DNA of 64,000 bases. Origin: Paenibacillus lutrae. Its GTDB lineage: Bacteria; Bacillota; Bacilli; Paenibacillales; NBRC-103111. Location: the NCBI RefSeq assembly GCF_009757775.1, contig NZ_RHLK01000002.1, positions 626,113 to 690,112 on the forward strand, written 5' to 3'. Made by a program: the position numbers and the translations under genes. Below are positions 1 to 9,600 of this stretch, in pieces. The number at the start of each line of letters is the position of its first letter. The stretch's first letter is position 1. The notes below the pieces were generated by a model that was not told the origin of the DNA, did no database searches, and worked only from the letters and a program-made list of their open reading frames with translations.

Positions 1-791
1 GCCATGTCCTCAGCTGTCCACTCGAACTGGTCGAGGAACTGATGAGCAGCAGGCTGGTCTTCTTTGAGTCCTTTACGTGCCATTGTATGGATCTGCTCGG
101 CACCGCCGTAGACGTTCTTCGGATCCTCCAGGTATTTCAGATCCATTTTGGCGAATTTCCAGTGAGGTGTCCAGCCGGTTACGACGATCGGTTTCTTCTG
201 ATCATAGGCTTTTTGAAGCTCCTGGGCCATGGCGGCCGACGAGCTCTCTACGAGCTTGTACTCGGACAGCGCATAATCTTTAACGGCTTGTTCGGTTGCC
301 ATCATAATGCCTGCGCCGGGTTCAATTCCGATCAGCTGGTTGTTTAAAGATTTGGCAACCTCAGGTTTTTTCAAATCCTCGATGGACTTGATATCCATAT
401 AAGCCGGTACGGCTAATCCTGTCTTGGTTCCGTCCAGATTCGGGCCCAGATCTTCCATGCTGCTCTTGTATTTCTCTACATAAGAGGCATGGGTGCTCGG
501 CAGCCAGGCGGCTACCATGGCATCCGCACTGCCGTCGGCAACACCGGCCCACATCGGTCCTGCGTCAACCTGAAGCATCTCCACTTTGTAGTTCATTTTA
601 GTTTCGAGAACGTGCTTAACCACATTCGTACTCGCGATTTCCGAGTCCCAGGCAACGTAAGCAAGCTTAATCGTCTTCTGTTTCTCTCCGCTTCCTCCAC
701 CATTCGAACAGCCTGCCACGAGGGCCACTGCTAACACGACGGACAACAATACACTCCACTTTTTAAAAGTAATCCTAAACACCCCTGTCAT
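1..791 (-). CDS. opuAC: glycine betaine/proline ABC transporter substrate-binding lipoprotein, partial
   Basis: This extracellular binding protein captures glycine betaine or a related compatible solute and delivers it to the OpuA permease. Reading leftwards from ATG at 791, the protein starts with a lipoprotein signal peptide ending in a VAGC lipobox, then a Ser/Gly-rich linker. The mature part carries family-typical segments such as KLAYVAWDSEIAST, WLPSTHASYVEKY, GIEPGAGIMMATEQ and VVTGWTPHWKFAKMDLKYL. The gene runs off the left edge of the window, so only about 263 codons are visible. Its ATG lies two bases beyond the opuAB stop, so it is the third gene of one operon. The family call is firm; the exact substrate is inferred from the operon and the divergent GbsR. 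Confidence 0.93.
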   Translation of the reverse strand, partial: MTGVFRITFKKWSVLLSVVLAVALVAGCSNGGGSGEKQKTIKLAYVAWDSEIASTNVVKHVLETKMNYKVEMLQVDAGPMWAGVADGSADAMVAAWLPSTHASYVEKYKSSMEDLGPNLDGTKTGLAVPAYMDIKSIEDLKKPEVAKSLNNQLIGIEPGAGIMMATEQAVKDYALSEYKLVESSSAAMAQELQKAYDQKKPIVVTGWTPHWKFAKMDLKYLEDPKNVYGGAEQIHTMARKGLKEDQPAAHQFLDQFEWTAEDM

Positions 792-792
792 T

Positions 793-1626
793 TTAGTTGG
801 TTTTCTTCTTGAACATATTTTGCGTCAAACGGTCCAGCAGGATGGCCATAATGACGATGGCGATCCCGGCTTCAAAGCCTATGCCGGTCTTGGCTTGCGT
901 GACTGCCCGGTATACATGGGCGCCGACACCTTGAGCGCCGATCATGGAAGAGATCACGACCATGGACAGCGACAGCATGATGGTCTGGTTCACACCAGCC
1001 ATAATGGTAGGCATCGCTATCGGCAGCTGGAGCTTAAACAGCTTCTGCGCCGGTGTGGAGCCGAATGCATCGGCAGCTTCCACAAGCTCTTCCGGCACTT
1101 GCCGGATACCAAGATTGGTCAGGCGGATGGTTGGCGGAATCGCGAAAATAACGGATGCGATTACACCGGGTACAACGCCGAGCGAGAAGAAAGAGACAGC
1201 CGGCAGCAAGTAGACGAATGCCGGCATCGTCTGCATGAAATCAAGCACAGGCGTGATGATGTTCTGCATCAGCGTGTTGCGCGAACATAGAATTCCGATC
1301 GGCACGCCTATCACGATGGAGAGAATGGAGGCGGTTAAGACCAGCGCCAGCGATTGCATCGAGAGCTCCCAGAAACCCAGGTTATCGATGAGCAGCAGTC
1401 CGATCAGCGCAAATAGCGCGATTCTCCATTTGCCGATCCAGTAGGCCAGAGCGGTGATGATCAGAATGAGCACGAGAGCAGGAAGAGCCGTTAGCGCGGA
1501 TTCAATGGTTCCGACCATGAATCCGATGACGGCTTTGATCGCATCAAATAATGGAGCGAAATTCGTAGTAAGCCAGTCTTCCAGCGCTTCGACCCAGCTG
1601 CCAAGCGGCAGTTTCGGGAAATTCAT
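793..1626 (-). CDS. opuAB: glycine betaine ABC transporter permease
   Basis: This is the membrane subunit of the OpuA osmoprotectant importer (277 residues). About six hydrophobic segments are visible. The cytoplasmic EAA loop, EAADAFGSTPAQKLFKLQLP near residues 183-202, docks on the ATPase. Its start overlaps the end of opuAA by 4 bases (ATGA type), indicating translational coupling. Length matches the OpuAB/ProW-type permeases. Confidence 0.94.
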   Translation of the reverse strand: MNFPKLPLGSWVEALEDWLTTNFAPLFDAIKAVIGFMVGTIESALTALPALVLILIITALAYWIGKWRIALFALIGLLLIDNLGFWELSMQSLALVLTASILSIVIGVPIGILCSRNTLMQNIITPVLDFMQTMPAFVYLLPAVSFFSLGVVPGVIASVIFAIPPTIRLTNLGIRQVPEELVEAADAFGSTPAQKLFKLQLPIAMPTIMAGVNQTIMLSLSMVVISSMIGAQGVGAHVYRAVTQAKTGIGFEAGIAIVIMAILLDRLTQNMFKKKTN

Positions 1627-2822
1627 GTTCCGTCACCTGCTCCCGGATCGGCATTGCCGGCCAGAGCGGATAGAACGGCGCCTTTAATGACAATTCCTTT
1701 TAATTTCTCATTCTCATCGACTACCGCAACCGGAAGCCTGGCTTCCCCCATCATCTCGAACAACTCGTTGAGGTGGGTGTCCGGCTTTGCTTTGGGAATG
1801 GTGCGCTGCATAACAGCTTCCAGTGTCTGATTATCTTTAATGGCCTGGGATGCATCATCTGCCGTAACGATACCCAGAAGCTTCATCCCTTTATCGGTTA
1901 TGTACAAGCTGGATACTCCGCTGTCGCGCATCAGCTGCAGGGCTACCCGGGGACCGCGTTCCAAGGCGATCGTCTCCGGCTTCTTCATCACATGTGAGGC
2001 TGTGAGCACTTTGGATAAATCCACGTCCTCCACAAACCTTTCCACATATTTGTTCGCCGGCTGAATCAAGATTTCTTCGGGCGTACCGATTTGTACGATC
2101 GCGCCGTCTTTCATCAATGCGATCCGGTCACCGATTCGCAGGGCTTCGTCCAGATCGTGCGTAATGAACACGATGGTCTTCTTCAGGCGTGCCTGAAGCT
2201 CCAATAATTCGACCTGCATATCTTTGCGGATAAGCGGGTCCAGCGCACTGAATGCTTCATCCATGAGCAGAATCTCGGGATCATTGGCAAGCACACGTGC
2301 CAGGCCAACGCGCTGCTGCATCCCTCCGCTAAGCTGATCGGGCTTGCTGTTCTCCCAGCCTTCCAGGCCGACTGATTTGAGTGCGGTCTTGGCCAGCTCC
2401 GTCCTTTTTTTCGATTCAACGCCTTGAATCTCCAAGCCGTATTCGGCATTCTCCAGGACGGTCCGATGGGGAAACAATCCGAATTTCTGAAACACCATGC
2501 CGATATTTTTTCTTCTGAACTGGCGCAGCTGCTCTTGATTCATTTTCAGAACATCGGTCCCGTTAAACAGAATCTGACCCCCGGTCGGTTCGATCAATCG
2601 GTTCAACAAGCGAACCAGTGTAGACTTACCACTTCCCGAGAGTCCCATAATGACAAAGATTTCTCCTTGTTCAATCGCAAACTCCGCCTTGTTCACTCCG
2701 ACAGTCAGCTTGTGTTCTTTCAGAATCTTCTCTTTAGACCAGCCGTCCTTCAGCAATGGCAAAGCTCGTTTGGGATCTTGCCCGAAAACTTTGGTAAGCT
2801 CTTTTACCTCGATAATAGGCAT
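1623..2822 (-). CDS. opuAA: glycine betaine ABC transporter ATP-binding protein with CBS domains
   Basis: This ATPase energises betaine uptake (399 residues). Visible motifs are Walker A GLSGSGKST, the signature LSGGMQQR, and Walker B ILLMDEAFSALD followed by the H-loop FITHD. The C-terminal part, from about residue 280, carries tandem CBS domains. In OpuA-type ATPases these sense ionic strength or c-di-AMP, which is family knowledge rather than something shown here. It is the first gene of the operon opuAA-opuAB-opuAC, with an AAGGAGGTCCAC-like ribosome binding site just before ATG at 2822. The divergent regulator gene starts about 255 bp away. Confidence 0.95.
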   Translation of the reverse strand: MPIIEVKELTKVFGQDPKRALPLLKDGWSKEKILKEHKLTVGVNKAEFAIEQGEIFVIMGLSGSGKSTLVRLLNRLIEPTGGQILFNGTDVLKMNQEQLRQFRRKNIGMVFQKFGLFPHRTVLENAEYGLEIQGVESKKRTELAKTALKSVGLEGWENSKPDQLSGGMQQRVGLARVLANDPEILLMDEAFSALDPLIRKDMQVELLELQARLKKTIVFITHDLDEALRIGDRIALMKDGAIVQIGTPEEILIQPANKYVERFVEDVDLSKVLTASHVMKKPETIALERGPRVALQLMRDSGVSSLYITDKGMKLLGIVTADDASQAIKDNQTLEAVMQRTIPKAKPDTHLNELFEMMGEARLPVAVVDENEKLKGIVIKGAVLSALAGNADPGAGDGT

Positions 2823-2920
2823 GTGGACCTCCTTTCATGGGTCTAATGAACTTGTTTACTAACTTCTCACAAGTGTATAGGGTTCACTTTTTAACCGTCA
2901 AACTTCATATACGCTTATAA

Positions 2921-2950
2921 TTGTACGTACAGTTTTAACTTTACGTACAA
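2921..2950. promoter_or_regulatory. 9-bp perfect dyad, candidate GbsR operator
   Basis: TTGTACGTA at 2921-2929 is repeated in inverted orientation as TACGTACAA at 2942-2950, with a 12-bp spacer. It lies between the divergent opuA and gbsR-like genes, next to a TATAAG element (minus strand) that could be the opuA -10 box. GbsR-type repressors bind dyads in the promoter regions of osmoprotectant genes, so this is the natural operator candidate. Assignment is by inference. Confidence 0.5.
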
Positions 2951-3077
2951 TACGTATCGTATGCTCTGTATTACTCGGAATCCCTTCCGGGCTTCTTCTT
3001 TACTTCTAAAGGGTAGTTTGATTACAATACAGAATAGAGGTTTGCAGGCTTAGACCTAATCCTCGGGAGGGAACCCC

Positions 3078-3653
3078 ATGAACGATCTTAATGGCTTTAC
3101 AGCAGAGCAAATTCAAAGAATTCAAAAAAACCGCGAGCGGGTAATCGACTCAATCGGCAAAAATATGGACCTGTATGGAATTACCTTGTCCATCGGGCAT
3201 CTATACGGGTATATGTACTTTAACAACGGGCCGGTAACATTAGATGAACTGAGTCAATCGATGGGGATGAGCAAGACATCCATGAGCACGGGCGTGCGGA
3301 CCTTGATGGATTTGAAAATGATCGATAAAGTATGGGGCAAAGGAACTCGGAAAGACCTTTACGAAGTTGAACCGGACTGGTACCAGAACTTTAGTGATTA
3401 TTTCTCGATTAAATGGCGCAAGGCCATTGAGGGAAATATGAATGTGTTAAATAAAGCATTGCGCGAAATTGAAGAGATGAAGACGGAGAACGAAGCCAAT
3501 GAACCGTTTCTTGGCGTGCTGCGGGAGGATGAGATCAAAATCATTCAGGCGCTTGATTATTACAAGTGGCTGATCCGGCTGATTGAGACGCTGGAGACAG
3601 GCAGGATCTTCGATTTTATCCCCAAAGAGAGCGATGGCGCCAAGGGAGAGTAA
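3078..3653 (+). CDS. GbsR/MarR-family transcriptional regulator
   Basis: A 191-residue regulator with a MarR-type winged helix near the N-terminus. The helix-turn-helix is recognisable as LDELSQSMGMSKTSMSTGVR, followed by a wing that includes KGTRKDLYEVEPDWY. This matches the GbsR/OpcR group that represses choline/betaine uptake and synthesis genes in Bacillus. The start ATG has GGGAGGG upstream. It is divergent from opuA and followed by a hairpin terminator. Its target is inferred to be opuA; no betaine synthesis genes are in the window. Confidence 0.9.
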   Translation: MNDLNGFTAEQIQRIQKNRERVIDSIGKNMDLYGITLSIGHLYGYMYFNNGPVTLDELSQSMGMSKTSMSTGVRTLMDLKMIDKVWGKGTRKDLYEVEPDWYQNFSDYFSIKWRKAIEGNMNVLNKALREIEEMKTENEANEPFLGVLREDEIKIIQALDYYKWLIRLIETLETGRIFDFIPKESDGAKGE

Positions 3654-3689
3654 TCGGGCTGTCGTGTACATACATGTATCGAACCAAAG

Positions 3690-3723
3690 ACTGGTGTAAG
3701 CGTAGAGCTTACCCAGTTTTTTT
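3690..3723 (+). terminator. terminator after the GbsR-like gene
   Basis: ACTGGTGTAAGC pairs with GCTTACCCAGT (one bulge) and is followed by seven T residues. Confidence 0.8.
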
Positions 3724-3860
3724 AAATCATGAAAGATCCGGGAACCTGAATTTTTTGTCGAAAAATAAACTTTTTATACGTCCGCCAGCAGGTTTTCACC
3801 CTATCCAAAATGGATTAAAATAATGGAAAAGATCTATTTTCCGGGTAGGAGCAGGTGCGT

Positions 3861-4232
3861 ATGTTGACTAATGAAAGACTTGCAGATTATATCGTGCTTA
3901 TGAACGAAGCCAGAGAGCTTTCCAACAAGGCGAACAGCAAAGCGTATGAACTCCGGCAGGATGCTATTCGTCTTGGATTCGAAGCAACCGCTGCAGCGGA
4001 TCATGCGGTCTTAATAGCGGATGTCGTGCAGGAGAACACAGATCCGTCGAGCATGCCTAAGCTTATCCATGCCAGCCGGGACGCCGCCGCCAAGGCCGCT
4101 GAAGCTACCTTGAAAGCTCTCGAAGCCATTAAGAAGGCCAATGAGGCGGATCATGAATCGACCGAAGCTTTTGAACGTACACGTATCGCTGCCGAGAATT
4201 TAACGGAAGCTTTAAATAGGGAAGGCTATTGA
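3861..4232 (+). CDS. hypothetical Ala-rich helical protein
   Basis: This encodes about 123 residues of unknown function. It is dominated by Ala, Glu and Lys with heptad-like spacing (for example AAAKAAEATLKALEAIKKAN), so an all-helical or coiled-coil fold is likely. It has no signal peptide or membrane segment. I chose ATG at 3861, 9 nt after AGGAG at 3847-3851; a GTG at 3855 is too close to that site. It is a stand-alone gene on the plus strand between gbsR and an ATPase. Confidence 0.65.
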   Translation: MLTNERLADYIVLMNEARELSNKANSKAYELRQDAIRLGFEATAAADHAVLIADVVQENTDPSSMPKLIHASRDAAAKAAEATLKALEAIKKANEADHESTEAFERTRIAAENLTEALNREGY

Positions 4233-4345
4233 CAGGCCGCCGCGGCTGCAGACACCCGCATGGGTCACAGTCAAACCCTGATTAGAGAATATAGTATAAG
4301 GTGATTTAAATAAGGGGACGCGCTACTTTCTGGGAGGAAGAGTCG

Positions 4346-5071
4346 ATGTTAAAAAGTTTGACGATCCTAAAGGAAAAAATGGTTGATTTTCAAAGTTATC
4401 CGTTCTCTCTGCCACTAATAAACAGAATGAACTCCATGAATTTCTCAAATCATGTTACGTTTTTTGTAGGTGAGAATGGTTCGGGAAAATCGACACTGCT
4501 TGAGGCAATTGCCTATCAATGCGGATTCAATACAGCCGGCGGGGGGAGAAACAATACCTATTATGTGGAATCTTCCGAGGCCGCACTGGGAAACTACGTG
4601 AGACTATCCTGGTATCCCAAGATAACGACCGGATTCTTTATGAGAGCAGAATCTTTTTATGAATTTGCTACACACATTGATCATTTAGGAAGATACGATT
4701 CATATGGCGGTCGTTCCCTACACAATCAGTCCCACGGCGAATCATTTCTTAGTCTGTTTAAGCACAGATTTAAAGGCAACGGGATATATTTATTAGACGA
4801 GCCTGAGGCGGCACTATCACCGGCCAGGCAGCTGTCACTGCTTAGAATTATTAAGGATCTATCTGAATCTTCACAATTTATTATTGCTACTCATTCGCCC
4901 ATCTTGCTGGGTTACCCGGATGCTCAAATTATTAGTTTCGATAGTAACCCGATATCACAGATTGCTTATGAAGACACGGATCATTATCAGATAACCCGAA
5001 GATTTTTAGAAAACCGGGCAGCCGTGTTTAGGCATTTATTTGAGGATTCAGATGATGATATGGACCAATAA
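4346..5071 (+). CDS. AAA-family (ABC/SMC-like) ATPase
   Basis: A soluble 241-residue ATPase. Walker A is GENGSGKST at residues 42-50, Walker B is IYLLDEPEAAL near residue 150, and the switch histidine lies in FIIATHSPILLGYPDAQI. The order and the SPARQLSLL segment after Walker B fit the short AAA_15/AAA_21-type ATPases related to ABC ATPases. There is no membrane partner, nuclease (TOPRIM) domain or toxin next to it, so its role is unknown. The ribosome binding site GGGAGGAAG precedes the ATG at good spacing. Confidence 0.85.
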   Translation: MLKSLTILKEKMVDFQSYPFSLPLINRMNSMNFSNHVTFFVGENGSGKSTLLEAIAYQCGFNTAGGGRNNTYYVESSEAALGNYVRLSWYPKITTGFFMRAESFYEFATHIDHLGRYDSYGGRSLHNQSHGESFLSLFKHRFKGNGIYLLDEPEAALSPARQLSLLRIIKDLSESSQFIIATHSPILLGYPDAQIISFDSNPISQIAYEDTDHYQITRRFLENRAAVFRHLFEDSDDDMDQ

Positions 5072-5431
5072 TATAAATAGGGCAAACGGAGCTAGGATGC
5101 TTTGTTTGCTCTTTTTATACCCTTATGTCGTTTCTTGTATTTTTCACTATTTCCAAAATTTACAATATCATTTATACTAGGATTTGAGACCTGCCCCTCC
5201 AGCAACATTCCGCAATACCCATCGGATTTCATGCTTCTTCTTTCTTTGCCGCCTTCCTGCTTTCTAATCCTTTCAAGCCATTCTTAATACCCCCTCTCTG
5301 TTAAAATCATTTTTCCTATCTCAAAAAGAACCATGGAAGGAGTTGTCGCCAGGTTTATTTGGATTTCCGTAAAACAGTAACCTGAGCAGTAAACTTATGA
5401 ACATTCTATTCCAGTTAGGAGAACCCTACAT
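5072..5431. other. intergenic region with terminator; otherwise no clear feature
   Basis: GGGCAAAC at 5080-5087 pairs with GTTTGCTC at 5104-5111, followed by five T residues; this is a terminator for the ATPase gene. The remaining 300 bases hold no ORF with a convincing ribosome binding site. The promoter of the SLH gene must lie here, but no strong -35/-10 pair is obvious. Confidence 0.6.
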
Positions 5432-6685
5432 ATGAACAAAAGGATTTTAGGTACAATTATCACCGGACTTATTTGCGGTGGAGCAATTGTATACGGGTCA
5501 GAGGCAGATCCGGCACCCCATGTAACAAATGCCGCGAGCAACCTTTCACTTGCAGCCGCATCATTCAGCGATATATCCAGTGATTACTGGGCAGCGGCCG
5601 AGATTAAGAAAGCCCGGGAGCAGGGTTATATTGACGGCTATGCCGACGGAACTTTTCTGCCGGGCCGGAACGTAACGCGGGCTGAATTTGTCAAAATGGC
5701 CGTTAGCGCGCTTGGGATTGAAGCGGGGCAAGCTGACGGTGCGCAGTGGTACGCGCCTGCTATGGATGCTGCGGCAGCGGCGGGGATTTACCGGGCCGGA
5801 GACTTCGCGGATGACGACCTTAACGCTCCCATGAGCCGTCAGGAAATGGCGAAAGTCGCCGTGCGGGCTATCGGGCAGGATACTCCTATTGAGGAGAAGT
5901 GGATGTACCTGGCAACCAGGGCAGGATTGATTCAGGGGATGGACCATGCCGGAAAACTTGGCTTGGAAGAGAACACGAATCGGGCGCAATCCGTCACGAT
6001 TATCAGCCGCATTCAGACCGTCCGAAGCGGAGGTACCCTGCCGACCGACAAGTACGCGATATCGAGTGCAGAGATTGCTTGGCATAAGACGAATATTGTG
6101 ACGATGCTTCCGCGGTATTTTAGTGCTGCACAGGCATACTCGGATATCGACTACAAGAACCTCAAAGTTTCGGGCGGGGCCGGAAATTTTACTTGTGAAG
6201 TGGAGAAGTTTGTAGTGATAGATATGGAGGATCCTAATGATCCGAACCGTCATTTGCTGCCGGAAGGGACCAAGTGGTTTGATGCAATAGATCGGCAAAC
6301 TTATCCTATTCCTAGCAAATCTTTCGTCGTTTTGTCCTTGAATAGGTTGGTGGTTAAAGATAACCCTTACGGGATTACTAGAGCTAGAGCTTGTACATTG
6401 GCGCTCCGTAACCAGACTTTAAAGGATCCTAACCTAACTCCAAAAGCTGGAGTACTCTATCAACTAACGGCATTAAATATTAAAGATGGCTACGGATATG
6501 ATACTGGGTCTTCTGGGATAGTGACTATAAAAGGAGCAGGGATTTATGAATATGTGAACGGTCATATACTTCCCAAAGGAAACTTGGTTAGCTCTGAAAT
6601 AAATCCTATTACTTTCTATGGATTAGCGGATTTTGGTATATCTCCAATCAAAGTTTACGGATCTAAAACTGATGAAAGTATTTAA
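5432..6685 (+). CDS. S-layer homology (SLH) domain protein
   Basis: An exported cell-wall protein of 417 residues. A signal peptide is followed by three SLH modules at about residues 45-205. Module 1 contains YIDGYADGTFLPGRNVTRAE, module 2 ends in PMSRQEMAKVAVRAIG, and module 3 contains GLEENTNRAQSVTIISRI. SLH modules bind pyruvylated secondary cell-wall polymer. The C-terminal half (about 210-417) is unrecognised. Its 3' third becomes strongly AT-rich, unlike the SLH part. The end overlaps the start of the next gene by 14 bp, so the two products are probably made together. Confidence 0.88.
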   Translation: MNKRILGTIITGLICGGAIVYGSEADPAPHVTNAASNLSLAAASFSDISSDYWAAAEIKKAREQGYIDGYADGTFLPGRNVTRAEFVKMAVSALGIEAGQADGAQWYAPAMDAAAAAGIYRAGDFADDDLNAPMSRQEMAKVAVRAIGQDTPIEEKWMYLATRAGLIQGMDHAGKLGLEENTNRAQSVTIISRIQTVRSGGTLPTDKYAISSAEIAWHKTNIVTMLPRYFSAAQAYSDIDYKNLKVSGGAGNFTCEVEKFVVIDMEDPNDPNRHLLPEGTKWFDAIDRQTYPIPSKSFVVLSLNRLVVKDNPYGITRARACTLALRNQTLKDPNLTPKAGVLYQLTALNIKDGYGYDTGSSGIVTIKGAGIYEYVNGHILPKGNLVSSEINPITFYGLADFGISPIKVYGSKTDESI

Positions 6686-9600
6686 GCACAAGATTTTGAA
6701 AAAGTATTTAGGTTTATCGATTATAACATTGTCACTTTTCAATTATATAATTACTCCTGCTCAAGCAAATACCACGCCAAATGAAAAGATATTAGGAGAC
6801 TTTTGGTATGATACTTCAATTTCTATTGCAAATGAAGGAAGTGCACAGACTAAAGATTTAATTTACTACTTTTCAATAAATAAAATGGATTACGGGTTAC
6901 AAAAAGTAGAGATTCCGTTAGGTAAGAAATTAAAGAGGGTTGTTGTAAGAAATAAATTTGATAAGCAAGAAATAAGTGATTTAACAATAACATCTCCCGA
7001 TACATATTATTTAAAGGTCGAGGGAGAAGCATATGATCTTAAAGAAGTGGAAGAAAGTGAGCTAGGATATTTCGAGTGGTTTCGTGCACCTCAGCGAAAG
7101 CGTTTATGGCAATATGATTATGATGGGATCCGATTTTATCACTGGAATAAAGATATCAATGATACTCCGCAGCCCGAAGCACTAATACATTCGGTACCTT
7201 TTTTAGGTAGTTATCCTCCTAGATATCCTACTGACAATGAATTAAACAACGGACTTTCCTCAATGGAGGGTCATATTGCATGGGATATAAGAAAAATCAA
7301 TATTCATATTAACTCACTACTGTTTGCGGACAGGCACAAAAATCAAAACATCCAATTTCCGATAGATAAGGTCGCAACCTTAACAGCGGATGTAGAATAT
7401 TTTGATCCGCTTCAGGGTGGATCTCTACGTTCAATAGATGTTCTTGATGTTCCTGAAGATAGAAAGAAATTTGATCTTCAGAACAAATTATTTAACTTTT
7501 CCTATAAAGCCCAGTATGTCATTCCACCGGAACAACCGCCTAGAAGAAGTCCTGATGGAGATCTTGTCATTCGGTATTATAACCAGTGGAAAATCACCTA
7601 CAAAGCCAAAGTCTACGGCTACCCGCAGATGGAGCTGGTCGCCTATTTCGATGATGACAGTGGCGGTTCCCCGCCGACTACAACTGATTGCGATATCAGA
7701 ATAGGCGTGCCTGCCAGAGGAACCGTTAACTCGGGAGGTGTAATGGACCCGGCAGCTTCAGCGGTACTGCTTGCAGACCGGCGCGGGGCAGAGGCATTTA
7801 ATGTCCGGCAGGGCATTCCCACTTCGGAGAGCCTTTATGCGAATGTTTTCGGGATGAGCTACTTATTTCAGAACAAGTTCGCCAACATGACGGGCGAAGT
7901 GACTTATAAAGTCAACGTCCGGCAGACGTATGTCATTTTCGTTCCGCCCGCCCCTGGCGGTCCCGCGCCTCCTCCGATCCGAATTCCGGTTGAACGCATG
8001 ATGACAGTTAAAAGGCCATATTCCTATTGGCAGATTGACAACCTCGAAGTATATCGGCTCCAGCAGGCGACTCTCCGAAATTACGCATTGGGCGGCTATG
8101 GGGGCGCAATCACTTTACAACCTAACGGTTACGATGTTCCTACGCTGCAAAGTGACAACAAAGACAGTGTGGAGCAGCATGTCAGGGCCGCTTCCTGCCG
8201 GAATGTTAATCTGCCGGATGCATCGGGGCCTGTGCCCAGTCATGTGGAACAGATTTTTCAATCCGCTGCCGAATCTGTTGTGGGCACGAACCTAGTGAAC
8301 AACGACCTCGTTATTTTCAACAAAACCACGATTATGGACAACAAGCCACAGAATGCGGCTGCTCCGGCGCCGATATCCATACCCAATCCGAACCCCATTT
8401 CCCCGGATGCTCTTTATGGAAGCGGCTATATCGTCAACAAATCCCTCATGAATCAAGCCAACCAGCCCACAACCGGGCAAATCAACTACAATTTGCTCCC
8501 AGGAAACATTAAAGGCGGCGCCGATAAGGAATTCGGCATCTCTGGCATCAACCCCGTTACTGTTCATACCCCAGTCGTGATGTACGCATCCGTATCGGAT
8601 GACCGCGAGCACAACCAGAAAACCACGCCAGCCTACGATCGTTCCGCTCTCATACTAGATCGCCCTTTCACCGTTACGCTTCCGACTACAGGACAGCACC
8701 GGGATTTACCCGGCTACGGAAATCGTGATTATGCGAAGTATATCCGGTTTAAGCAGGTTTGGTTCCCGTTTGACGTCTATGATGCTGCTATGAAGTTTAT
8801 CCCCCAACAGACTTGGGTGGACATTCCGGCGGGCCAGCTGACAGCAACCTTTTTTATGCCGGTTTGGGTAGATGAAGGATTCTATGATGTTATGTTCCGA
8901 TCCATTGCGGAGAATGCTCCCGGTTCATTCACAACAGAGCGTGATGCGAATTTCAATCTGCTGAATCATGCAGCAACCGATATCATCCCGGTAGATGTAA
9001 TCGGACGGGTGTATGATTTCAAGATTACGGACATCGCCGATTATAATTGGGAAACCGTATTCCGTACGGGAAAAGGAAGTTCCGTGCCGACCGGCACGAA
9101 ATATTGGACAGGTAATCAGGGGATTGACGGTCAGCCGCGCTCTACCGGATATCCGTTTACTCTGCCAATCCATCCCGGCAGCCATACAGAGAAGGGCTAC
9201 CAGAATATTGCGGTCAAAACCGGTTACCATTTCAAATTTGACTTGAAAACAAAAGGCAATATGTTTGATCTTCGGGACGGCGTCCGTATAACACCGACTA
9301 TTACCTTTGTGAGCAAAGACGGCTCCTTGCGCCAGCCGATTGATCTCTACTATCATGCCCAGGGGCGGCCATTCATCCGGATTGGCTCCCGGGAGGACCA
9401 GGAGCAACGGTTTGTCATTCTGAATGAACGGCTGCGCAATGTGACGAAGCAGGAGATAGAGCAGACAGCAGGGTATATTTACGATCATGACTCTTCCGCT
9501 CAAAAGGGAGGTCTCAGCCGTGCGGGCTTCATCGCCGAATACCTTAAGAAAGCGGGTCAGTCGACCCGAGTGGGTAAGTATGACTGGATGATGCTTCCCT

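Noticed and set aside
5102-5287. 61-codon hydrophobic ORF downstream of the ATPase gene
   Set aside because: It begins inside the terminator, has no ribosome binding site and reads like non-coding AT-rich sequence.
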